From Pseudochrobactrum kiredjianiae (GTDB lineage: Bacteria > Pseudomonadota > Alphaproteobacteria > Rhizobiales > Rhizobiaceae): 64,000 bases of DNA. The stretch covers positions 55,020 to 119,019 of the forward strand of contig NZ_JAUCBM010000008.1 of NCBI RefSeq assembly GCF_030362795.1. The letters run 5' to 3'. Of this stretch, positions 44,157-53,882 are shown one piece after another (position 1 is the stretch's first letter; each line of letters opens with the position of its first letter). Both the position numbers and the translations under genes were made by a program. The notes under the pieces are model-generated. The model had not been told where the DNA came from. It ran no database searches and saw only the letters and a list, made by a program, of their open reading frames with translations.

Positions 44157-46232
44157 ATGAACAACAAAACAATACGCGTAGCAACGGATGTCGGGGGGAC
44201 ATTTACAGATCTCGTTTGCTTTGAGACGGATAAGCAAACGGGGCAATCCCGCATCATTACGGCTAAATCAGACACCACGCCGCCAAACTTTGAGCAGGGC
44301 GTTCTGAATGTTCTGGATAAAGCACAGATTGATCCCGCTACGGTTGATTTTCTGGCTCACGGAACGACAGTTGTTATCAATGCGCTAACAGAACGCAAAG
44401 GCGTTAAAGTCGGGCTTATCACGACGGAAGGTTTCCGCGATACTTTGGAAATCGCCCGTGGTAATCGCCCTGATTTTTTCAATTTGCACTATAAAAAACC
44501 GGAGCCGTTTGTCCCGCGCTATCTGCGTCGTGAATTGCAGGGACGCCTGTCCTATAAAGGGGAGGAGCTGACCGCTCTTGATCTGGCGCCGCTTGCTGAC
44601 ATTCTCGCCGATTTTAAGCGGGAAGGTGTTGAGGCCGTCGCGGTTTGCTTTCTCCATTCATATGCCAATAGTGCGCATGAAGAAGCAGCATTGGCAGAGA
44701 TTAAACACCTGTGGCCGGAAGTGTCCGCCGTTTCATCGCACCAGATCACTCGTGAATGGCGCGAATATGAACGCTGCAATACCACGGCTTTGTCGGCTTA
44801 TGTTCAACCATTGGCTGAGCGATATCTGTCGCGTCTTGCGAGCGGATTACAGGAAAAAGGCTTGCGCAGCGATCCGTATATTATGCAATCCAATTGCGGC
44901 GTGAGCACTCTTGAGACCACTGCACAAATTCCTATTACCATGGTTGAATCCGGTCCTGCATCTGGTTTCTGGGGCGCGGCAGAACTTGGTAAGCTGATTG
45001 ATGAGCCTAATATTCTGGCACTTGATATCGGCGGCACCACCGCAAAATGTTCTCTGATTGAGAAAAGCGAAGTTAAGATCAAGACAGACTATTGGATCGA
45101 GCGTGATCAGACCTCGGCAGGCTATCCGATTATGGTGCCGGTTGTGGATCTGGTGGAAATCGGCAATGGCGGCGGATCAATCGCCTGGGTCGATAATTTT
45201 GAAGAACTGCATGTGGGGCCGCAATCTGCAGGGGCTTCCCCGGGTCCTGCTGCCTATGGCAGAGGTGGTAACAACGCCACGACGACCGATGCCAATTTAT
45301 GGCTTGGGCGCATCAATAAGGATTATTTCTGCGGTGGTGAAGTTGTTGCCGATATGGCGGCAACAGAAGCTGCGATGAAACAGGTTGGCGACAGACTGGG
45401 GATCAGCACCGATGAAGCCGCACGGGGCATCATTCGTATCGCCAATAATAATATGGTCAATGCGCTGAAACTGGTATCGCTAAACCGTGGGCATGACCCG
45501 CGTGAATTTACACTGGTTGCCTTTGGCGGCGGCGGCGCATTGCATGCGGTTGCACTTGGCCTGGAACTGGGTGTTAAAAAGGTTGTTATTCCTGCCGGTG
45601 CTGCGGTGTTCTCAGCATGGGGAATGATGATGTCGGACTTACGTCGCGACTATTTTGTAACCCGTCTTGCTGAGCTGGACACAGGCTCTGCCACAGTGAT
45701 CGAAGATGTCTTCTCCGAAGCTGAAACGCTGGCTTTGGCACAGTTTGCGGCTGAGAATATTGACGCCAGTAAGGTGGAGTTTCAGCGCTATGGTAAATTC
45801 CGCTATCAAAATCAGGAACATACCACTGAAGTTCTGATCGAGGCTGGAGCAATTACACCTCAGCGTATTGCCGCGATTGAGAGTGCTTTCCATGATCTCT
45901 ACGAGCAGGAATATACCTATCGCCTGAATGCACCGGTTGAAATGGTTGGCATTCATTTGGTGGCTTCGTCAGAGGTTGGCAAGCTGACCATGAAGAAGCA
46001 GGAACTGTCCGGTGCAGATGCTCAAGCGGCACTCAAAGGCCGTCGTGATGTTGATTATGCGCTGGAGGGTATTCATAGCGCCGCGATTTATGATCGTGAT
46101 CTGCTTGTGCCCGGAATGAGATTCACAGGGCCTGCCATTATTGAGGATTCTGGAACAACCGTTGTCATTCATCCGGACAATGATGTTCAGATTGATGGTT
46201 ACGGTAATATTCACATTGTTCTGGCGGCATAA
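44157..46232 (+). CDS. hyuA: Hydantoinase/oxoprolinase family protein, subunit A
   Basis: The 691-residue protein begins IRVATDVGGTFTDLVCF, the ATP-binding start of the HyuA/N-methylhydantoinase A family, then has AHGTTVVINALTERKG, TTEGFRDTLEIARGNRPD, MQSNCGVS and the second phosphate-binding region NILALDIGGTTAKCSLIE. It ends with FTGPAIIEDSGTTVVI. ATG 44157 is the natural start. With subunit B it forms an ATP-dependent cyclic-amide hydrolase: N-methylhydantoinase, 5-oxoprolinase-like, or acetone/acetophenone carboxylase-like. The racemase and NCS1 neighbours favour a hydantoin or similar ring. The hyuB start is 11 bp downstream. Confidence 0.94.
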   Translation: MNNKTIRVATDVGGTFTDLVCFETDKQTGQSRIITAKSDTTPPNFEQGVLNVLDKAQIDPATVDFLAHGTTVVINALTERKGVKVGLITTEGFRDTLEIARGNRPDFFNLHYKKPEPFVPRYLRRELQGRLSYKGEELTALDLAPLADILADFKREGVEAVAVCFLHSYANSAHEEAALAEIKHLWPEVSAVSSHQITREWREYERCNTTALSAYVQPLAERYLSRLASGLQEKGLRSDPYIMQSNCGVSTLETTAQIPITMVESGPASGFWGAAELGKLIDEPNILALDIGGTTAKCSLIEKSEVKIKTDYWIERDQTSAGYPIMVPVVDLVEIGNGGGSIAWVDNFEELHVGPQSAGASPGPAAYGRGGNNATTTDANLWLGRINKDYFCGGEVVADMAATEAAMKQVGDRLGISTDEAARGIIRIANNNMVNALKLVSLNRGHDPREFTLVAFGGGGALHAVALGLELGVKKVVIPAGAAVFSAWGMMMSDLRRDYFVTRLAELDTGSATVIEDVFSEAETLALAQFAAENIDASKVEFQRYGKFRYQNQEHTTEVLIEAGAITPQRIAAIESAFHDLYEQEYTYRLNAPVEMVGIHLVASSEVGKLTMKKQELSGADAQAALKGRRDVDYALEGIHSAAIYDRDLLVPGMRFTGPAIIEDSGTTVVIHPDNDVQIDGYGNIHIVLAA

Positions 46233-46243
46233 GGGAGAGACCA

Positions 46244-47911
46244 ATGAACAAGCATCTTCAAGACCCTATTACGCTGCGGATTATCCAGAACTCACTTCAG
46301 GCAACTGCAGATGAAATGTTTGCAGTCATGCGCAAGACGGCCATGAGTTCGATTATTTATGAAGTGCTGGATATGGGAACCGGCATTACAGACCCTAAAG
46401 GCCAGCTGGCCTCGTCCGGTGCCGGTATTCCTGCTTTTGTCGGTGTTCTCGACAAAGCGGTGAAAGTGCTGGTCGAGAAGTTCAACCAGCCGGGCGATAT
46501 CGAACCGGGCGATGTTTTCGCAACCAACGATCCTTATTATGGCGGCGTTACCCATCTGAACGATATCATCGTGGCAATGCCCGTCTTCTCAGGAGATCAG
46601 ATTATCGCATGGACAGCCGCTATCGGGCATAATTCTGATGTCGGCGGCATGGCTCCGGGCTCGCTGAGCGGTGATGCAACGGAGATTTTTCAGGAGGGCT
46701 TACGCCTTCCGGCAATTAAAATGATCTCAAAGGGCGAACCGATCCGTCCGGTAATTGAAATCATCAAAACCAACTCCCGTATGCCGGATGTCCTTGAAGG
46801 CGACGTCTGGGCGGCGATTGCCTCTGTGCGTATCGGCGCCAAGCGGTTGGTGGATGTCAGCGAGAAATACGGCGTTGAAACATTCAACCATGCCATGAGC
46901 GCATTCATGGATATGGGGGAGAAAATTGCGCTGTCCGAATTGCAGAAACTGCCGAAAGGACAGTTTGAGCTTTCTGAAGAACAAGATGACGGCCGTATCT
47001 TCAATGTGAAAATCACGATCACAGATACGGAGTTCATTGTTGATCTGCGTGATAACCCTGATCAGTCCGACAATCCGGTCAATACCAGCCGTGACGGTGT
47101 GATGATCTCCGCACAGATGCTCTTTAAATCTCTGACAGATCCTTATTCTGCGGCCAATGAAGGCTCGTTCCGACCTATCAAGCTTCTGACCCGAAAAGGC
47201 TCGGTCTTTGAGGCGCAGGAACCGGCACCGATGGGCTTCTATTATGAGATTGAGTTGCGGGTTTACGATATTATGTGGCGCTGTCTTGCACCGCATGTAT
47301 CTGACCGCCTTGCGGCTGGTCACTTCGCCTCTGTTTGCGGAACATTTATCAGCGGTCTTCATCCTGATACCGGTCGCCAATATACAATTATTGAACCACA
47401 GATCGGCGGCTGGGGCGCGAGCCGTACCGGCGACGGTAACAGTGCAATGTTCTGTGGTTTCCATGGCGAAACCTATAATTGTCCTGCTGAAATCAATGAA
47501 GCGCGCAACGGGGTCTTTGTTGACCGTATGGAACTGAACCTCAATCCGGGAGGCGAGGGTAAACATACGGGCGGACGCGGTATTATTATGGATTATCGCG
47601 TGCGGGCTAATAACTGCCTTTTGACTATGGGCTATACCCGTTCGAAATTTCCGCCTTGGGCACTTGAAGGCGGACATGAAGGCTCTTCCAATTATGTTGA
47701 AGTGTTGCGTGCAAAAGACGGCAGCAAAGAAATATACGCTTTCGTCTCCGGTTTGAAGGCTTACACGAATGATGTGATCCGTGTTGTGACCGGTAATGGC
47801 GGCGGATTTGGTGATCCTAAAGAGCGTGATCAAACTCTCGTGGCACAAGATATTCGCAATGGCGTGCTGAGTGTTGAGCGAGCCCGTTCTGTCTACGGCT
47901 ATCAAGACTGA
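46244..47911 (+). CDS. hyuB: Hydantoinase B/oxoprolinase family protein, subunit B
   Basis: The 555-residue protein has the HyuB signatures: DPITLRIIQNSLQATADEMFAVMRKTAMSSIIYE, DVFATNDPYYGGVTHLNDI, AAIGHNSDVGG and the Gly-rich C-terminal stretches GEGKHTGGRGI and GNGGGFGDPKERD. It pairs with HyuA encoded just upstream to form the two-subunit cyclic-amide hydrolase. The start has GGGAGAG before ATG 46244. A stable hairpin follows the gene. A long open frame on the opposite strand is a shadow of this gene. Confidence 0.94.
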   Translation: MNKHLQDPITLRIIQNSLQATADEMFAVMRKTAMSSIIYEVLDMGTGITDPKGQLASSGAGIPAFVGVLDKAVKVLVEKFNQPGDIEPGDVFATNDPYYGGVTHLNDIIVAMPVFSGDQIIAWTAAIGHNSDVGGMAPGSLSGDATEIFQEGLRLPAIKMISKGEPIRPVIEIIKTNSRMPDVLEGDVWAAIASVRIGAKRLVDVSEKYGVETFNHAMSAFMDMGEKIALSELQKLPKGQFELSEEQDDGRIFNVKITITDTEFIVDLRDNPDQSDNPVNTSRDGVMISAQMLFKSLTDPYSAANEGSFRPIKLLTRKGSVFEAQEPAPMGFYYEIELRVYDIMWRCLAPHVSDRLAAGHFASVCGTFISGLHPDTGRQYTIIEPQIGGWGASRTGDGNSAMFCGFHGETYNCPAEINEARNGVFVDRMELNLNPGGEGKHTGGRGIIMDYRVRANNCLLTMGYTRSKFPPWALEGGHEGSSNYVEVLRAKDGSKEIYAFVSGLKAYTNDVIRVVTGNGGGFGDPKERDQTLVAQDIRNGVLSVERARSVYGYQD

Positions 47912-47949
47912 CGGAGCATCACTGACTTACAGTGAGCTTTTTAAGCAAG

Positions 47950-47979
47950 TATTTCGCCCTCGGTGCTGAGGGCGAAATA
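47950..47979. terminator. Strong hairpin after hyuB
   Basis: TATTTCGCCCTC (47950-47961) and GAGGGCGAAATA (47968-47979) form a perfect 12-bp stem with a 6-nt loop shortly after the hyuB stop. There is no T-tract, so it may be a Rho-independent terminator of weak type or an mRNA 3' stabiliser. Confidence 0.65.
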
Positions 47980-48388
47980 TAAAGGATGTTGATGAGGATT
48001 GAGCTGCTGGTTGCCTTAGTGCGGCATTTGTGGGGGGAGGCCGGTTATCATATATCTCGCCTTTGAAGAGGGTTGGTTAGCTGCTCTACAAGTCACTTTG
48101 TGAAAGTCTTGATTTGCCGCGCGTGCGGGTCTGGAACAATAGGGATTGGCACCTGACTATCAGTTGCCGGGTTTGCCAGGCGCACAAGCCAAGGCATCAG
48201 CATGACTATTTATGAAATGCTGATCTAATGCGGGAGCGATAAAGTACCACTGCATGCGGGTATATGTTTTTCACGGAACCGTTGCGCAATGGTTTGCAGA
48301 ACCGACACTTAGCATCACGCAGCCTTTCGGAGAATAAATACATTTAACAACAAACGAGCCATTTAAGGCTCGCTGGGGAGGAGACCCA
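47980..48388. other. Intergenic leader before the NCS1 permease gene
   Basis: About 410 bp without a supported gene. Near its end a small hairpin CGAGCC-ATTTAA-GGCTCG (48355-48372) lies directly before the GGGGAGGAG ribosome site of the permease gene. The long leader implies that the permease has its own promoter; no known riboswitch was recognised. Confidence 0.5.
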
Positions 48389-49678
48389 ATGTCTGGTTTA
48401 TCAAACGAGGCAGCTACGAGCGGCTATGCCAACGAACTGGTGCCTGTGAGTGAGCAGGGCAGTGGCTGGAAGATTTTCTTTATTGTTGCAGGCAGCCTGT
48501 GCGGATTACCTGTTTTTATTCTTTCAGCGCATATTTTCTCCAGCCTTGGCTTCGTTCAGGGTATGGCAGCCGTGGCTGTGGGGGGCGTAATCTCAGGCTT
48601 GTTAGGGGCTTTGACAGCTTTTACCGGTTCAAAGTCGCGCATGGGACTGGCATTGCTGGCAGATCAAGCATTTGGTCCATGGGGAGCAAGTCTGGTAAAA
48701 CTGGTTATTGCCATTTCACTGATCGGATGGTTTGGCGTTAATATTGGTGTACTGGGTGTAACTGCTGCCAGTGCGCTCACACAGATGACCGGCTATAATA
48801 TTGCAGCACTTACAATTGGTTTGCCTGTGTGTTTTCTTATTGCGGGTATCACCCTCTACGGTGCTTCAGGTCTGGAGCGTTTAGGCAATATTCTTGTACC
48901 GGCAACTTTACTGGTGCTGATTGCATCACTGGTTTTAGTTGCACCGCAATTGGGAGAGGTGTGGAGCAAGCAGGGCAACGGTGCAATCAGTTTTGGCGGC
49001 GCTGTTTCTGCGGTTGTTGGTGCCTATGTTGTGGGCATAGTTATTCAGCCGGATTATGGTCGTTTTGTCCGCCGCCCTGCCTTTGCTGCAATGGGAGCAG
49101 GCGTAGCGCTTGGTATTGCTTATCCGGTCATCATGACTATGTCTTCTGTCGCAAGTCTTGCATCTGGTACGCCTGAATTTATTTCGGCAATGATCCTGCT
49201 GGGGTTCGGTTTGCCTGCACTGTTGGTGTTGCTGCTGGGGGCGTGGATTGATTCATCCGCATGTCTGTATTCTGCCAGCCTATCACTGGCCAATCAGTTT
49301 CCGCGTTTTAAGTTCATTACGATTATCTCAGCAATTACAGTTGTGGGTGTTGTGCTGGTTATCGTTGGCGCTGATAAAGCGTTCATCCCGTTTTTGATTG
49401 CTCTGAGTGTAAGCCTGCCGCCGCTGGCCACAATTTTAGTACTTTCCGCGCTTTTGCCGCAACCGTCGCGGCCTCACGCCGTTCACAGGGCTATTCCATT
49501 ATTGTGCTGGGTATTAGCAACGATTTTCGGCTTGATGACAAATTATGGTTATTGGAGTTTTTCAACACTGCCAACTTTTGATGCCGTTTTAATCTCGGCT
49601 GTCATCTTTATAATGTTGCGTGTTGTGATCTCTTTTGCACCTTTAACGTCAGCCGTTAGTGACGGATCAGTCGAATAA
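48389..49678 (+). CDS. NCS1-family nucleobase/hydantoin permease (cytosine permease-like)
   Basis: The 429-residue inner-membrane protein has about twelve transmembrane segments. It has the NCS1 pattern of an N-terminal VPVSEQGSGWKIFFIVAGSLCGLPVFILSAHIF, a GSKSRMGLALLADQAFGPWGA loop, IGWFGVNIGVLG, and a DYGRFVRRP segment. It resembles cytosine permease CodB and related NCS1 symporters, which include the hydantoin carrier Mhp1. With the HyuAB and racemase genes just upstream, a hydantoin or pyrimidine-like ring is the likely substrate; this is inference. A 10-bp hairpin follows the stop. Confidence 0.92.
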   Translation: MSGLSNEAATSGYANELVPVSEQGSGWKIFFIVAGSLCGLPVFILSAHIFSSLGFVQGMAAVAVGGVISGLLGALTAFTGSKSRMGLALLADQAFGPWGASLVKLVIAISLIGWFGVNIGVLGVTAASALTQMTGYNIAALTIGLPVCFLIAGITLYGASGLERLGNILVPATLLVLIASLVLVAPQLGEVWSKQGNGAISFGGAVSAVVGAYVVGIVIQPDYGRFVRRPAFAAMGAGVALGIAYPVIMTMSSVASLASGTPEFISAMILLGFGLPALLVLLLGAWIDSSACLYSASLSLANQFPRFKFITIISAITVVGVVLVIVGADKAFIPFLIALSVSLPPLATILVLSALLPQPSRPHAVHRAIPLLCWVLATIFGLMTNYGYWSFSTLPTFDAVLISAVIFIMLRVVISFAPLTSAVSDGSVE

Positions 49679-49690
49679 GTATTACCTTTT

Positions 49691-49722
49691 GCTTTATCGG
49701 GTTTTTTTTGTTCCGATAAAGC
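49691..49722 (+). terminator. Hairpin after NCS1 permease gene
   Basis: GCTTTATCGG (49691-49700) and CCGATAAAGC (49713-49722) form a perfect 10-bp stem with a T-rich loop, 12 bp after the stop codon. It lacks a trailing T-tract but its position fits a terminator. Confidence 0.7.
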
Positions 49723-49767
49723 TCATAGGGGGCGGATAAAAACTTGGGCTGGTTTTACGGCACGATG

Positions 49768-49890
49768 CTATGAATATTTCGATTGGACTTGCGGGCCAAG
49801 TGATATCTTGATGCGCTTCTCGTTGTACCATCGAATGCAGCTATCAATTTTTTTGATAAACTGTTCGAGCGTGGTTAACTTCCAATGCCG
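49768..49890 (-). pseudogene. IS3-family transposase C-terminal relic
   Basis: The minus strand from 49890 down to a TAG at 49768 reads RHWKLTTLEQFIKKIDSC followed by IRWYNEKRIKISLG, closely matching the WYNxKRIKxxLG end of IS3-family orfB transposases. Only about 40 codons remain; nothing of the catalytic core is left. Confidence 0.7.
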
Positions 49891-49922
49891 CTAAACGTTT
49901 CTTCTCAAGGCTGGTCCTGCAA

Positions 49923-50246
49923 TTTAGTCGGCCCCGCGTCGTGGTTGCGGATAAGCTTGCCAGATATATTAAGCCGATACAGACAATCGCGCCAAATGCC
50001 GATCATAGTGTTCATAAGGGCTTGAACAACAGAACTGAAAACTCACATCGGCTGAGCCGATAACGTGAGAAAATCATAGTACGGTTTCAATCGCCTCGTC
50101 AGGCACAACGGTTCCTTTCGGCTCACGATCAAATCAACACGATCCTCCGTCCTCGCTGCTACAATCTCACCGCCATCTCCTACAGCCATGCAAAGGCAGA
50201 TGCTTTCTGCCTGCGGGCCGAATACACCGCAGAAATGACCAATTGA
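49923..50246 (+). pseudogene. IS6-family transposase C-terminal relic
   Basis: One plus-strand frame from about 49923 to the TGA at 50244-50246 reads RPRVVVADKLARYIKPIQ, then IAPNADHSVHKGLNNRTENSH, IVRFQSPRQAQRFLSAHDQI and SYSHAKADAFCLRAEYTAEM, the C-terminal third of an IS6-family (IS26-like) DDE transposase. An internal TAA at 50061-50063 interrupts it, and the N-terminal two thirds are missing where it meets the IS3 relic. Confidence 0.8.
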
Positions 50247-50889
50247 AACACATAACCAAGCTGCTCGAAGCCTTAACCAAACAACTTGGCAATGCGGAGA
50301 GTGTTACATTCTTATTTTGCGGCTACAAGATTAAAGTGCATAATCTTTGTTATGGAACAATTTTTTAAAATAGCTACTACAGACTAATGTGATTTAACCA
50401 ACTCAACATAATCAATATGCAATGAAAACTACCTATAATCTGCTCATTGCGTTTTAACTCAGAGATACCCACGACAGCTTGCGGACTGAAGTCGAACTTA
50501 TCTTCGAACTCCGATGCATATCTAAACTTCGACATATGGATTCTATCGTGAAACAGTTGCAACCAAATCAGTCTTTTTATGCTGAATTTGATAACCATTG
50601 TACGCGAGTGTTTTAAGGAATAGCCGTATGTATCTCACTTTAGAGATATTCTAAGTGATTGATTATTATAAATATTTTTTGAAATTTGTTAATTTTATGG
50701 CTTTAGCTAAAAGAAAATTAGCATTACAAGTAATAACAACAATGTTCAGTTTGATGAGCATGTTGCCAGGGGGAATTGGGGGAACGAGGCTCTTTAATAA
50801 GCTTCGATCATTCTATCTGTATCTCAAAAATATAACCAATGTCGAAATGAACCAGAGAGCCGTTACACTTCTCCGGAATAGGGGAAGTT
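50247..50889. other. A+T-rich upstream region of second autotransporter
   Basis: About 640 bp with no convincing gene; short open frames here have neither family resemblance nor ribosome sites. It follows the IS6 relic and probably holds the promoter and leader of the autotransporter, whose ribosome site GGGGAAG lies at 50881-50887. Confidence 0.5.
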
Positions 50890-53796
50890 ATGTCGACTAT
50901 TTTGTCTACACACACGCACAGTTTCCAAACGCGCAAACTACTATCGAGTGTATCCTATGTGTGCTTGACGCTTGCTGTGGCCACTACATTAAGTAGCCCG
51001 GTTCATGCTGCTAATTTTACCGCTTCTAATGAGGCAGAATTAGTAATCGCGATTGACCAAGCTAATGCCAGCGGTGATGCCAGATCTACGATAACATTGA
51101 CAGGCAGCTTTGCTCTCTCTGGTTCAACGCCACTGCCAGCCGCAAGTGGCAACATAACAATTGATACTGCAACATACACCCTATCGACAAATCGGGCTGC
51201 GCCAATCAAAACCACATCTTCAGGCTTAATAACTATTACGGGCACTATCTCTGGTCCCAGTTCTGGTGATATTGGGCAGTTACCTGTCAGCGGCGACGGT
51301 ACAGTGGTGCTCAGTGGTGTAAAAGGCACTTTAGGGAGTGCTATTACGGTCGCCAGTGGTACTGTCCGTGTTGAAAACGGTAGTCAGATTAATATCAATG
51401 GCGCAGCTAATAATGGCGTGGTGAACATAACGCGCGACACAGCTACTGTTGTTATAAGCGGCTCCAATACCGCTCTGACTACAACAGCCGCTAGTGCAAC
51501 GTCTACTATCGGCGTAAAAGACGGCATGGCCACCCTAACCGTTGAAAAAGGCGCAACTTTTACTGGGAAGTCTCTTCAGCTTGGTAATACGGCGTATACG
51601 AACGGAACGATTAATGTTGATGGAACGAATTCTCAATTAAATGCCGCTGTTATCCAAAATACAGCCGGTAATTCATACATTAATATTACGAATGGCGGCA
51701 GTTTGAATGCTACTAGTGCATATTTTGGCGGACAAGCAGCAATCAACAGAGGTGGTGTTGGCATTGTCAATATTTCTGGCAAAGATTCAACCTTTACGAC
51801 AGTGAGTCAAGTCTATTTATTCAATGGTTCCATGTCGATTACTGATGGCGGGTCTTATAAAGGGACATCTCTTCAAATTGCTCTTGATACGAACACCAAA
51901 GCTTCAGTTTTTATCTCTGGCGAGAATTCTCAAATATTGACCACCACGCCATTAGGTGGTGTTCAGGTTGGCACGAAAGGCGAAGGTAGCCTTACTATTG
52001 CAGATGGTGCCAAAGTGACGAGCGGTGGCTCGCTTCTCGTAGCCACCAATGCCAGTGGCACCGGAACAATCAATATCGGCGGAGAAGCTGGAAAAGCTGC
52101 AACCCGCGCAGGCACGATTGAAGCTGCTGCGATCCAGTTCGGCTTGGGCAATGGTACGCTGAACTTCAATCATACCGATACAGACTATGCCTTTGATATT
52201 GCTTTGAAAGGCAATGGCTCGGTCAATCAGACTGGCTCTGGTAAAACAGTTTTCAATACAGATCAAAGCGGCTTCACGGGTAAAACACTTGTTAGTGCCG
52301 GCACTCTAGCTGTGAACAATACCCTCGGTGGTACGATGACCGTCACTGGCGGTCGATTGCAGGGTGTTGGTAAGGTCGGCGCGACGGTCAATGAAACAGG
52401 CGGCGTCATCGCTCCGGGTAACGATATTCTCGGCACCCTCACTATTGATGGCAATTATGAAGGCAAAGGCGGCATTGTTGCTATTCGCACCGCACTTGGT
52501 GATGACACTTCAAAGACCGATCAGTTGGTTATTACGGGTAATACGTCCGGCAATTCGAATGTTCGCGTGGCCAATTTCAATGGTGCAGGTGCGCTCACTT
52601 CTGAAGGTATCAAAATTATTCAGGTTGATGGCCTGTCAGAAGGTGCATTCACTTTGAACGGTGATTACGCGCTTGAAGGCCAGCAGGTTGTGGTTGCAGG
52701 CGCTTATGCTTATGCTCTGCATAAAAATGGGATTGGCGATCCTCAGGATGGCAGCTGGTATCTGCGTTCACAGCTGATCCCTGCCCCTGAGCAACCGACA
52801 CAGCCCGAGAGCCCGCTTTATCAGGCTGGCATCCCTGTTTATGAAGCCTATGCACAAGGATTGCTCACCGCAAATCGTTTGCCGACATTGCAGCAGCGTG
52901 TTGGTAACCGTTACTGGAGTAGTGCAAACGCACAAGAAAGTGGTGATACGGAATCTGCCAGTGCTGTTTGGGGTCGCATTGAGGGTTCCCATAGCCGCTT
53001 TGAACCTAAAACGACTACGACACTCGACAATTACGATGTTGACGTTTGAAAAATGCAGGCCGGTCTTGATGGTCAGTTGATTGAAAATGATAATGGCAAA
53101 CTGATTGGCGGTATCACGGTTCATTATGCCAACATCTCGACAGATGTCGCGTCGTTCTATGGCAATGGCTCAATCAAAACAGACGGTTGGGGCTTGGGCG
53201 GCACGCTCACTTGGTATGGCAATGACGGTTTCTACGTGGACGCGCAGACACATGCAACGTGGTATAATAGCGATCTGAACTCAAAATCAGCCAATGCAGG
53301 TCTGACAAATAGCAATGACGCATTCGGCTATGCCTTCAGCGTTGAAACCGGTAAGCGTTTCGGCATTGCAGAGGGCTGGACGCTAACACCGCAGGCTCAG
53401 CTTGCTTATTCTGCAGTCGATTTCGATAGCTTTAATGATCGTTACGGCGCGGATGTCACACTCGATCGCGGCAACAGTTTGCTCGGACGTCTTGGTCTGT
53501 CCGCAGATTATGAAGCGAGCAGAACAAGCACTGACGGCAAGACTACACGCAATCATGTTTATGCTATTGCCAATCTCTATCAAGAGTTCCTGAATGGTTC
53601 ACGCATCAGCGTAGCAGATACAGGTTTTGCAACTGAGAACGAGCGTACATGGGGTGGCATTGGCACCGGCGGCAGTTACAACTGGGGCAATGATAAATAC
53701 AAGCTCTATGGTGAGGTGTCCGTCAATACCAGCCTGAAGAACTTTGGCGACAGCTATTCTGTCAAGGGCACAGCTGGCTTCAAAGTCGCGTTCTGA
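50890..53796 (+). pseudogene. Autotransporter, interrupted by in-frame TGA at codon 720
   Basis: The frame runs 968 codons from ATG 50890 with one internal stop. The front has a long signal peptide (about 40 residues, ending SSPVHA-ANF), then a beta-helical passenger with repeats such as GTVNVNG-like and GSGKTVFNTDQSGFTGKTLVSAGTLAV. The rear has a complete autotransporter barrel (VWGRIEGSHSRFEP to the final KGTAGFKVAF). The stop TGA at 53047-53049 falls exactly where the paralogue at 2-6799 has Trp (ANVWKLQTGIDG versus DVDV-stop-KMQAGLDG), so a single TGG-to-TGA change explains it. The product as written would lack the barrel and could not be displayed. The paralogue shares TLQQRVGNR and the barrel. 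Confidence 0.88.
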
Positions 53797-53816
53797 TTAA
53801 TCACTGTTATGAAATT

Positions 53817-53854
53817 ATAAGACCGGCCTGCATTTTTATGCAGGCCGGTCTTAT
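53817..53854. terminator. Bidirectional intrinsic terminator
   Basis: ATAAGACCGGCCTGCAT (53817-53833) and ATGCAGGCCGGTCTTAT (53838-53854) form a perfect 17-bp stem with a TTTT loop between the autotransporter and the convergent oxyR gene. Confidence 0.88.
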
Positions 53855-53882
53855 GTATAATGAGTTTTAAGCTGTGATCACT

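Noticed and set aside
46727..47905. A 392-codon open frame on the minus strand
   Set aside because: It lies wholly inside hyuB, has no ribosome site or family features, and its composition is what antisense to a conserved gene gives.
50377..50996. Short open frames upstream of the second autotransporter
   Set aside because: No family resemblance, no ribosome sites, A+T-rich random appearance, and one overlaps the autotransporter signal peptide.
53047..53049. UGA as selenocysteine
   Set aside because: The paralogue has Trp here, not Cys; the context is a beta-barrel start, and no SECIS-like stem was seen directly after the codon.
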